Shown: piece by piece, positions 35,795 through 42,735 of the stretch
Layout of the letters: the number at the start of each line of letters is the position of its first letter
Position numbering within the stretch: the first letter of the stretch is position 1
Assembly (NCBI GenBank): GCA_019913005.1
Contig: JAIOHL010000333.1
Span: forward strand, 164,885-213,384
Direction of reading: 5' to 3'
Length of the DNA stretch: 48,500 nt
Origin: Anaerolineae bacterium
Lineage (GTDB): Bacteria > Chloroflexota > Anaerolineae > Aggregatilineales > J027
Position numbers and translations under genes: made by a program
Notes under the pieces: model-generated
Told to the model about the DNA's origin: nothing
The model's input: the letters and a program-made list of their open reading frames with translations, nothing else
Database searches by the model: none

Positions 35795-36652
35795 ATGGAA
35801 CCATTTGAAAGCTATCGCCCGCTGCTTTTTTCAATCGCCTATCGCATGTTGGGCAGTGTTATGGAGGCCGAAGATATGGTGCAAGAAACCTATTTACGCT
35901 ACCAAGCCACCGCCGAAAATGTTCAATCCATAAAGCCATTTTTGACCACTGTCATTACCCGACTGTGCCTTGACCGTCTGAAATCCGCCCAAGAAAAACG
36001 CGAAATCTACTATGGACCGTGGCTGCCTGAACCTTTACCAACTCATTTAGACAACGCGGCTACGCTCGATCCCCTCAATATCGTGACGCAGCATGAATCT
36101 ATTTCGATGGCCTTTTTGATGCTGCTGGAAAATCTGACCCCGGTTGAACGGGCGGTGTTTTTGCTGCGCGAGGTTTTTGATTACGGCTATGATGAAATTT
36201 CACAAATCGTTGGCAAAGAGGAGGCCGCCTGTCGTCAATTATTCCATCGTGCCAAGCAGCATATCGCCGCTAACCGTCCACGTTTCAAGACCAGCAAGGA
36301 AGAACACGAACGCATTTTGCTTAAATTTCTGCAAGCTGTTGGCACAGGGGATTTGGACGAATTGATGGATGTCCTCGCCGAAAATGTTACGCTTTGGTCA
36401 GATGGGGGTGGGGTGGTTCAAGCCGCGCGTCTGCCGATTTACAACCATGACAAAGTTGCGAGATTTCTGTTAACGGTTCAGGGGCGTGAGCAGTATAGGG
36501 CGGAAATAGCCGAAATCAATGGGTGGGCCTCCGTGCTGGTTCGAGATGCTGCGGGAAACCTTATCGGGGTCATGTCGGTAGACGTGGGGGATTCGCAAAT
36601 CCAAGCCGTGCGTTTTGTGGTCAATCCAGAGAAATTGGGGCGATTGCAATGA
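35795..36652 (+). CDS. ECF41-type RNA polymerase sigma factor with fused SnoaL-like domain
   Basis: A 285-residue alternative sigma factor. Region 2 (about residues 5-65) has YRMLGSVMEAEDMVQETYLRY; region 4 (about 100-160) has LTPVERAVFLLREVFDYGY. Between them is WLPEPL (76-81), a linker hallmark of the ECF41/SigJ group. The C-terminal 115 residues form a SnoaL-like domain with WSDGGG and end with NPEKL, close to the NPDKL motif by which this domain controls sigma activity. There is no anti-sigma gene nearby; in this group the fused domain takes that role. The usual neighbour, a carboxymuconolactone decarboxylase/oxidoreductase/epimerase-type gene, is not found here. Confidence 0.9.
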   Translation: MEPFESYRPLLFSIAYRMLGSVMEAEDMVQETYLRYQATAENVQSIKPFLTTVITRLCLDRLKSAQEKREIYYGPWLPEPLPTHLDNAATLDPLNIVTQHESISMAFLMLLENLTPVERAVFLLREVFDYGYDEISQIVGKEEAACRQLFHRAKQHIAANRPRFKTSKEEHERILLKFLQAVGTGDLDELMDVLAENVTLWSDGGGVVQAARLPIYNHDKVARFLLTVQGREQYRAEIAEINGWASVLVRDAAGNLIGVMSVDVGDSQIQAVRFVVNPEKLGRLQ

Positions 36653-36657
36653 AACGC

Positions 36658-37671
36658 TTAGGGAATCTTTTTCAACAACCAGCCATAGCCCTCGGCAACT
36701 CCTTCTTTCAAAATTTCTTCTAATTGAGGGCGATTTTTGATTGCCTGCATCGCTTCAGGAGTTCGATAGCGGAGAAAAACATTCAAAGTAGCCCGATACA
36801 TGATCGATTTTGTGACGGTCTCATGCTTCCAATCAATTTGCTTCTCCAAAAAATTCGCCAAAATATTAGAGGTTTCAGGGTAGTTGATTTTGTCAAATAG
36901 ATAGGTGATATACACCCAAACTTCCAAAGAAGGCCCATGCCAGTCCATGTCGAGAATTTTTGACAATGAGCTAATCATCTCCTGCTTTCTGCATTGACTT
37001 ATATCGAGAGAAGCAAGTTTGACCTCGAAAGGCCAATATTTTGGGCGGTAGTAGAGAATAGGCAAGTCAGACTCGTCAAATGCTGGTTTATAGATGGGTC
37101 GGCCATCATACCAATGTTCCTTGTCCAAAATAATCCTATAGAGAATTTCCTCATCAGGAAAAGAGGATGACCAAAACTCACTCCACATTTGCATTCTATA
37201 GGGTAGCTTTTCCTTTTTCAGCTTCAAGCGTTGGCGTTCCCCAGCATAAACACCTTCGGAATAAGCATATAAACAAAAAGCGTTGATTTGGGTTATTGGC
37301 TTGTCAGAATCTAAAAGTGCCTTGACCTTCAGCCAGAATTGCTCATTCGCAACACGAGCCATTGTGAGGCACATCCACTTAAATTCCCGACTCATGGGCC
37401 GTTCAAGATATTGGAGTGCTATTTGCTGTATGGTTGAGAGTTGAGTCTCGGTTAGCGGATAGCGAGGCATATATCGCCAAATCATTTCTCTGATATAGCC
37501 TGATCCCATAGTACGGGGGTGATCCATTAGAAATTTTAGACACTCGTCAAAAATTGTTGGATCCGCTTGTTTCAGGGCATGTCTAAGGCTTTTCCAACTG
37601 AATTGTTCTATTTGAGGGTATTTAGAATCCATATTATTTGAGGGCGAACCATTTTGGCCCGCCCCATCCAT
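36658..37671 (-). CDS. AT-rich helical protein, unknown function
   Basis: A 337-residue soluble protein, alpha-helical throughout, rich in Trp, Tyr, Lys and Ile and clearly more AT-rich than its neighbours. The helix pairs could be HEAT/ARM-like repeats, but no motif was recognised. The start is uncertain: ATG at 37671, or an in-frame ATG at 37632 just before KYPQIEQFSW. It ends five bases from the stop of the convergent sigma-factor gene, with no hairpin between. Composition suggests recent transfer. Confidence 0.55.
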   Translation of the reverse strand: MDGAGQNGSPSNNMDSKYPQIEQFSWKSLRHALKQADPTIFDECLKFLMDHPRTMGSGYIREMIWRYMPRYPLTETQLSTIQQIALQYLERPMSREFKWMCLTMARVANEQFWLKVKALLDSDKPITQINAFCLYAYSEGVYAGERQRLKLKKEKLPYRMQMWSEFWSSSFPDEEILYRIILDKEHWYDGRPIYKPAFDESDLPILYYRPKYWPFEVKLASLDISQCRKQEMISSLSKILDMDWHGPSLEVWVYITYLFDKINYPETSNILANFLEKQIDWKHETVTKSIMYRATLNVFLRYRTPEAMQAIKNRPQLEEILKEGVAEGYGWLLKKIP

Positions 37672-37688
37672 AAGGTTTCAAATCGTGA

Positions 37689-38477
37689 CTACAAATCTTC
37701 CTCAGTCATTGGCATACCGAGAATGCTCAACCCGGCGTCTACATAAATCGTTTCGCCTGTGACCATACGGGCCAAGTGTGATCCCAACCATGCCGCGACA
37801 TCCCCCACATCATCCTGCGAGACCAATTCACGCAGCGGGGCAACATCTTCCGCCAGCCGATACATTTTCCGGAAACCCGCGATCCCAGCGGCGGATAGGG
37901 TCTTGATTGGGCCGGCGCTGATGGCATTGACGCGGATTTTCTTGGGGCCAAGATCGGCGGCAAGGTAACGCACGCTGGATTCCAATGCCGATTTCGCCAC
38001 TCCCATAACGTTGTAATGGGGTAATACTTTTTCCGCCCCATAATAACTCAAGGCCATAATACTGCCACCTTCAACCATCAAGGGTGCGGCGCGTTTGGAT
38101 AGAGCCACCAAGCTGTAGGCCGATGTTTCCAGTGCGGTGATAAATCCTTGACGGGAGGTATCTACAAATAACCCATCCAAGTCCTCACGGGTGGCATAGG
38201 CAATCGAGTGTACCAATACATCAACACGACCAAAACGCTCCTTAATCTTGGCAAATGTCGCGTCAAGTTCTTCATCGCTGTTGACATTGCACTGCACAAC
38301 AAAATCTACCCCTAAAGTTTCGGCAAGCGGAACCACACGCCTCTCTAACGCCTCTCCTGCATAGCTCAGGCCCAGCGTTGCCCCTTCTCGATGAAAGGCT
38401 TGGGTAATCCCCCATGCGATTGAATTTTTATTCGCTACCCCAAAAACAAGGGCAACTTTGCCCTCCAATAGGCCCAT
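37689..38477 (-). CDS. fabI: Enoyl-[acyl-carrier-protein] reductase (NADH)
   Basis: A 262-residue short-chain dehydrogenase of the FabI class, doing the last reduction in each cycle of fatty-acid synthesis. The FabI-specific nucleotide motif [14 protein letters not shown] is at the N-terminus. The catalytic Tyr-x6-Lys is YNVMGVAK, preceded by [11 protein letters not shown], and the C-terminal [16 protein letters not shown] is typical. The open frame extends upstream to 38585, but GGAGG five bases before the ATG at 38477 and the family's usual start fix the start there. Confidence 0.92.
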   Translation of the reverse strand: MGLLEGKVALVFGVANKNSIAWGITQAFHREGATLGLSYAGEALERRVVPLAETLGVDFVVQCNVNSDEELDATFAKIKERFGRVDVLVHSIAYATREDLDGLFVDTSRQGFITALETSAYSLVALSKRAAPLMVEGGSIMALSYYGAEKVLPHYNVMGVAKSALESSVRYLAADLGPKKIRVNAISAGPIKTLSAAGIAGFRKMYRLAEDVAPLRELVSQDDVGDVAAWLGSHLARMVTGETIYVDAGLSILGMPMTEEDL

Positions 38478-38550
38478 GCTTGCCTCCATGTCTGCACAAG
38501 TAAGTGGTTTTCTACAAGAATAACAGCAATGGCATAAAAAAGTCACGCTG

Positions 38551-38580
38551 ATTGTACCCACCTTAAACAACCCTACACAA
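38551..38580 (-). promoter_or_regulatory. Possible promoter of fabI
   Basis: On the minus strand TTGTGT (plus 38575-38580), an 18-base spacer and TACAAT (plus 38551-38556) lie about 75 bases before the fabI start. It lies back to back with the rpsO promoter. The -35 match is only partial. Confidence 0.4.
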
Positions 38581-38593
38581 CCCAAAATGCCTC

Positions 38594-38602
38594 TGCTATA
38601 AT
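38594..38602 (+). promoter_or_regulatory. Extended -10 promoter of rpsO-pnp
   Basis: TGCTATAAT: a perfect -10 (38597-38602) preceded by the TGn extension, with no good -35. Transcription from about 38609 would leave a leader of about 115 bases before rpsO. Confidence 0.55.
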
Positions 38603-38672
38603 GCCGACCACATTCCTGAGCAGGTTTTTATCTATGACAAGCCTTCTAATTATCAGGATGGAATCAATCGAA

Positions 38673-38705
38673 AATCAGCCTGCTGCCTTGAGCGGGTGTT
38701 TGATT
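38673..38705 (+). promoter_or_regulatory. Hairpin in the rpsO leader, candidate S15 autoregulatory site
   Basis: CCTGCT (38679-38684) pairs with AGCGGG (38691-38696) with one G-U pair around a six-base loop. AATCA (38673-38677) pairs with TGATT (38701-38705) below an internal bulge. The element ends directly before AAGGA and 18 bases before the rpsO ATG, where a protein-bound hairpin could block translation. S15 is known to control its own mRNA through varied leader structures in several phyla. Confidence 0.4.
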
Positions 38706-38723
38706 AAGGAATTTAACGAGATC

Positions 38724-38993
38724 ATGGCGCTTACTAAAGATAACAAGCAATCTATCATTCAAAGTTTTGCGACCCACGAAGGCGATACGGGTTCTCCACA
38801 GGTACAAATCGCCCTCTTGACCAGCCGCATCGAATATCTGACCGAACATCTGAAAGTCCACAAGCACGACGAACACAGCCGTCGCGGCCTACTCCAAATG
38901 GTAGGGCAGCGTCGTCGTTTATTGAAGTATTTGAAGAATAAAGATGCGGACGCCTATACGGAAATTCTCCAACGGTTAAATCTGCGTCGCTAA
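38724..38993 (+). CDS. rpsO: Ribosomal protein S15
   Basis: An 89-residue 30S subunit protein that binds 16S rRNA early in assembly. The whole family pattern is present: [39 protein letters not shown] and [17 protein letters not shown]. The open frame extends upstream to 38601, but that stretch is leader; the ATG at 38724 gives the normal S15 start and length. It is paired with pnp downstream, the usual bacterial order. Confidence 0.96.
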   Translation: MALTKDNKQSIIQSFATHEGDTGSPQVQIALLTSRIEYLTEHLKVHKHDEHSRRGLLQMVGQRRRLLKYLKNKDADAYTEILQRLNLRR

Positions 38994-39149
38994 TCCAACC
39001 CATTGGATTTTCGCCATACTTCAAAAATCGGGCGCACGCCCCCGGTGCTGTGGGGTTTCGTGCGCTTGTTTGCGTTATAATAAGCTGATTTGCCTAGTAT
39101 TTAGGCAGCGCGAGAAATGTTCCGTTGAGGAGGAACTGATAAAAACGTT

Positions 39150-41486
39150 ATGGTTCATAGTGTAATGCCAGCCGACAAAGTTTTTTCAACATACATCGGC
39201 GATAAAGAGATCATTTTAAAAACAGGGAAGCTCGCGGAACAAGCCGGGGCAGCGGTCGTGGCCCAAATGGGGGACACGGTTCTTTTCTGCACGGCAACGA
39301 TGAGTGCAAATGCTCGTGAAGGCATTGATTTTCTGCCATTGAGCGTAGATTACGAAGAACGCCTTTATGCAGTCGGACGTATTCCGGGTTCTTTCCTGCG
39401 CCGCGAAGGTCGTCCCAGTGAACGCAGCATTCTGATTTCACGTGTGACAGACCGCCCTCTGCGCCCCTTGTTCCCCAAAGACTTGCACAACGAAGTACAA
39501 GTAATCGTGATGTCGCTGTCCCACGATCAGGTTGTAGATGTGGACATGTTAAGCATCATTGCTGCCAGCACCGCCCTTACCATTAGTGACATTCCTTGGA
39601 ATGGCCCAATTGCGGGGGCGCGTGTTGGCCTGATTAACGGGCAATTGGTCGTTAACCCCTCCATTCCAGATATGGAACATAGCGCCCTTGATCTACGTGT
39701 GGCAGGTACAGCCGAAGCCATTTTGATGGTCGAATGTGCCGCCAACGAAGTCCCCGAAGACACCATGCTGGAAGCGCTGCGTTTGGCCCATGAAAGTATG
39801 CAGCCCGTCATTGCCCTGCAAAAAGAAATGCAGGCGGCGGTGGGCAAACCCAAACGTGAAATGGTCTCTGTCGAAAAAGATGCCGCCCTACGTGATCGGG
39901 TCATGGCCCGTGTTGGGCAGGACATCGCCCAAATCATTGCGACCCGCGTTGAAAAAGGCGAACGCAATGACGCCCTCGGTGATTTGGAAGAACGAGTCGT
40001 CGCGGATTTGCTCGATGACGATGATCGAGGTCTGGTGTTGGCTGAAGAGGATGAACCGCGCGAAAAACCGACAACCTCCGCCTCCGAAATCCGGGGCTAT
40101 ATTTCTGAAGCGGTCAAGACTGAAGTGCGCCGTCGCATTGCCCAAGAAGGCGTTCGGCCTGATGGTCGCTCATTGACAGAAATCCGCCCGTTGGCCGCCG
40201 AAGTTAATCTGCTGCCACGTGTACATGGTTCGGGTTTGTTCAAACGCGGTCAAACCCAAGTGTTAGGCATCTGCACCTTGGGCACTTCGCGGGATTCCCA
40301 ATTGTTGGATGGTCTGTACCCCGAAGATAACAAACGCTTCATGCACCATTACAACTTCCCGCCCTATTCTACGGGTGAAGCAAACCCGCTGCGTGGGCCA
40401 AAGCGCCGTGAGATTGGACATGGGGCATTGGCAGAAAACGCCCTTCGCATCATCATCCCATCCGAAGAAGAATTTCCATACACCGTGCGTGTCGTCAGCG
40501 AAGTCATGTCGTCGAATGGCAGCACCAGTATGGGATCAGTCTGCGCCTCTACATTGGCTCTGATGGATGCGGGTGTTCCAATCAAACGTCCAGTAGCGGG
40601 TATTGCGATGGGCCTCATCCAAGATGGTGACCAATACCACGTTCTGACCGATATTCAGGGCATGGAAGACCATCTCGGCGACATGGATTTCAAAGTTGCC
40701 GGAACCCGCATGGGTATCACTGCCCTCCAAATGGACATCAAAATCGGTGGTATTCCACATGATGTCATGGGTCGCGCCCTTTCACAGGCCTTGGATGCCC
40801 GCCTCGAAATCCTTGATCTAATCGAGAGTGTCATTCCCGAACCTCGCGCCGAACTCAGCCCCTATGCCCCACGTATCATCACAGTCAAGATCAACGTGGA
40901 AAGCATTGGTGCGGTTATCGGTCAGGGAGGTAAGACTGTGCGTGGCATTCAAGAAGCCACCAACACGGTTATCGAAATTGCTGAAGACGGTTTGGTCTCG
41001 ATTGCCAGTGTGGACGCCGCCGGAGCCGAACGCGCCCGCGACATGATCTTGGGGTTGATTGAGGAACCCGAACCCGGACGGATTTACACCGGCAAGATCA
41101 CCCGTATCGAAGATTATGGTGCATGGGTTGAATTCCTCCCCGGCACCGATGGCATGGTTCACATCAGTCAGCTCTCCGATATGCGCGTCGAACGTATCCG
41201 CGATGAATTCCATGTCGGCGATGAAATCATGGTCATGGTCACGGATATTGACCGGGGTTCTGGTAAGGTACGCCTCAGCCGTCAAGCTGTCCTCGAAGGC
41301 TGGTCACTCGAAGAGGCCCGTCAAAATGACCGAGGCATCGGCGGTGGCGGTGGTCGCAGTGGCGGTGGTGGTGGCAATCGCGGCGGCTACGGCGGTGATC
41401 GTCGTGGCGGTGGCGGCGGTGGCAATCGCGGTGGCTACGCTGGCAATCGCAGCGGCGGTGGCGGTGATCGCGGCCCCCGTAACTAA
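39150..41486 (+). CDS. pnp: Polyribonucleotide nucleotidyltransferase with Gly/Arg-rich tail
   Basis: A 778-residue 3'-5' exoribonuclease that degrades RNA by phosphorolysis as a trimer. In order: first RNase PH domain, linker helices, second RNase PH domain with GRSLTEIRPLAAEVNLLPRVHGSGLF and ALMDAGVPIKRPVAGIAMG, KH domain with IGAVIGQGGKTVRGIQ (near 590) and S1 domain with YGAWVEFLPGTDGMVHISQL. After the S1 domain an unusual tail of about 50 residues (bases about 41330-41486) is almost wholly Gly, Arg, Asn, Ser and Asp with RGG/RGGY units. GAGGAGGAA lies 14 bases before the ATG, a rather long spacing. Confidence 0.95.
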   Translation: MVHSVMPADKVFSTYIGDKEIILKTGKLAEQAGAAVVAQMGDTVLFCTATMSANAREGIDFLPLSVDYEERLYAVGRIPGSFLRREGRPSERSILISRVTDRPLRPLFPKDLHNEVQVIVMSLSHDQVVDVDMLSIIAASTALTISDIPWNGPIAGARVGLINGQLVVNPSIPDMEHSALDLRVAGTAEAILMVECAANEVPEDTMLEALRLAHESMQPVIALQKEMQAAVGKPKREMVSVEKDAALRDRVMARVGQDIAQIIATRVEKGERNDALGDLEERVVADLLDDDDRGLVLAEEDEPREKPTTSASEIRGYISEAVKTEVRRRIAQEGVRPDGRSLTEIRPLAAEVNLLPRVHGSGLFKRGQTQVLGICTLGTSRDSQLLDGLYPEDNKRFMHHYNFPPYSTGEANPLRGPKRREIGHGALAENALRIIIPSEEEFPYTVRVVSEVMSSNGSTSMGSVCASTLALMDAGVPIKRPVAGIAMGLIQDGDQYHVLTDIQGMEDHLGDMDFKVAGTRMGITALQMDIKIGGIPHDVMGRALSQALDARLEILDLIESVIPEPRAELSPYAPRIITVKINVESIGAVIGQGGKTVRGIQEATNTVIEIAEDGLVSIASVDAAGAERARDMILGLIEEPEPGRIYTGKITRIEDYGAWVEFLPGTDGMVHISQLSDMRVERIRDEFHVGDEIMVMVTDIDRGSGKVRLSRQAVLEGWSLEEARQNDRGIGGGGGRSGGGGGNRGGYGGDRRGGGGGGNRGGYAGNRSGGGGDRGPRN

Positions 41487-41509
41487 TCATCCAAACAAAT
41501 CGAACTTAC

Positions 41510-41542
41510 AAAGAGGCCATTTTGAATCTGGTCTCTTTTTGT
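41510..41542 (+). terminator. Terminator of the rpsO-pnp operon
   Basis: AAAGAGGCCA (41510-41519) pairs with TGGTCTCTTT (41529-41538) with one G-T wobble, and a T-tract follows. It begins 24 bases after the pnp stop. Confidence 0.85.
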
Positions 41543-41617
41543 TTTCCCCGTCTACCGAAAATTGCCAGTGATAACAGCAAATTTCATCTACAGCAATCGG
41601 CGCCAGACGATTACCTA

Positions 41618-41651
41618 GTGATAATCCGTATTATCACGAATAAAAAATTCG
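41618..41651. promoter_or_regulatory. Palindrome pair in the 305-base gap after pnp
   Basis: GTGATAAT (41618-41625) and ATTATCAC (41630-41637) form a perfect 8-bp inverted repeat with a four-base spacer. The adjoining CGAAT-aaaaa-ATTCG (41637-41651) is a second one. They lie upstream of the sugar isomerase-like gene, outside any reading frame. They could be a repressor site. The rest of this gap holds the pnp terminator and a weak TATAAA near 41755; nothing else was seen. Confidence 0.45.
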
Positions 41652-41791
41652 TACTTTGAATCGGCGAAAAAGGGCGGGGAAATCATCACCGGGGCGTGTA
41701 AAATTCGTAGCACCAATTTCAGCCAAACTTTCTACACTTACGCCAAGTTGCATCGTATAAAATCAATCCACACAAAAAAAGGCATCCAAAA

Positions 41792-42634
41792 ATGTCCGCC
41801 GCACGTCTGATTTTTTCTACTGGGTCACTCTACACCCACGACATCGCCTATTGTTATGAAATTGCCGCCGAAGCAGGATGTGATGGCATGGAGGTCATGT
41901 GTGACGAGCGCTGGTGTACCCGCGACCCTAGCTACCTTAAAAAACTCAGCCAAACTTATAGCCTACCAACGCTTGTACTGCATACTCCGTTCAGTGTTCA
42001 TCTGATGGGTTGGCAAAATCGGGGCGATCATCTGGGTCGGATTCACCAAACCCTGAAGTTGGCTGAAGAGATTGGGGCAGAGGCGATTGTTATCCATAAC
42101 CCGCCGAGTATCTATCGTTCCGCGCTCGAAACACCAAGTCGTCGTTACTGGCTTCCGTGGAAAACCCCATTTAAGTCAGTCAAAAATTGGATCGAAAAAG
42201 AACTGCCCGCCTACCAGAAAACGACCCCGATCAAAATCGCAGTGGAAAATGTGCCAACGATCAAAATTATGGGCCTCAAAACCGACCCACACTATTGGAA
42301 AGGTATCGAGCAGTGGGCCAATTTGAATGAATATCTGACCCTCGACACCACACATTGGGCCACCCACGACGTAAAGCCACTCGAAGCCTATGAAGCAGCC
42401 AAGGGGCGTGTCTGGCATATCCACCTCAGCAATTACAAGGATGGGCGAGAACATCGGCTACCCCATCAAGGCGAACTGGATTTGGGGGGCTTCCTACAAA
42501 GGCTGTCACAGGATAATTTTGCGGGGACGGTGTGTTTGGAACTCTACCCTGATTCGCTTGGCTTCCAAAATGATGTGAGCATTCGCCAGAATCTGAAGGA
42601 TAGCGTGGACTTTTGCCGCCAGTATCTCAATTAA
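41792..42634 (+). CDS. Sugar phosphate isomerase/epimerase-like TIM barrel
   Basis: A 280-residue cytoplasmic TIM-barrel protein of the xylose-isomerase-like / AP-endonuclease-2 superfamily. Metal-binding positions are suggested by AAEAGCDGMEVM, VIHNPP, IAVENVPT, TLDTTHWATHD, VWHIHLSN and CLELYPD. These fit an enzyme with a divalent metal acting on a sugar or cyclitol, or on DNA; the family cannot be narrowed by eye. It stands alone between two terminators. The RBS is weak, AGG nine bases upstream. Confidence 0.7.
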   Translation: MSAARLIFSTGSLYTHDIAYCYEIAAEAGCDGMEVMCDERWCTRDPSYLKKLSQTYSLPTLVLHTPFSVHLMGWQNRGDHLGRIHQTLKLAEEIGAEAIVIHNPPSIYRSALETPSRRYWLPWKTPFKSVKNWIEKELPAYQKTTPIKIAVENVPTIKIMGLKTDPHYWKGIEQWANLNEYLTLDTTHWATHDVKPLEAYEAAKGRVWHIHLSNYKDGREHRLPHQGELDLGGFLQRLSQDNFAGTVCLELYPDSLGFQNDVSIRQNLKDSVDFCRQYLN

Positions 42635-42663
42635 AAAATAAGGAGGCTTCATCACCTCCTTAT
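42634..42663 (-). terminator. Terminator of the cytochrome/peroxidase operon
   Basis: A perfect 9-bp stem (ATAAGGAGG at 42638-42646 with CCTCCTTAT at 42655-42663) is followed on the minus strand by a TTTTTT run, which fits the minus-strand operon ending at 42736. On the plus strand no T-tract follows. Confidence 0.75.
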
Positions 42664-42735
42664 GGAGCACGGTAGATTCCTCTATCCTAAATTCAGCACG
42701 GCGGCTTTAGTCCCCCGTGTTTTAGTATCAACCCA

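Noticed and set aside
38478-38585. N-terminal extension of FabI starting at 38585
   Set aside because: The FabI nucleotide-binding motif begins right after the ATG at 38477, which has GGAGG five bases upstream; the extension is leader sequence.
38601-38723. N-terminal extension of S15 starting at 38601
   Set aside because: S15 is normally about 89 residues and starts at 38724; the extra codons overlap a promoter and a structured leader.
39527-39967. Minus-strand frame of 146 codons inside pnp
   Set aside because: It is antisense to a strongly conserved enzyme and has no motif of its own.
42638-42663. Hairpin as terminator of the plus-strand isomerase-like gene
   Set aside because: No T-tract follows on the plus strand; the T-run is on the minus side, so it mainly serves the peroxidase operon.
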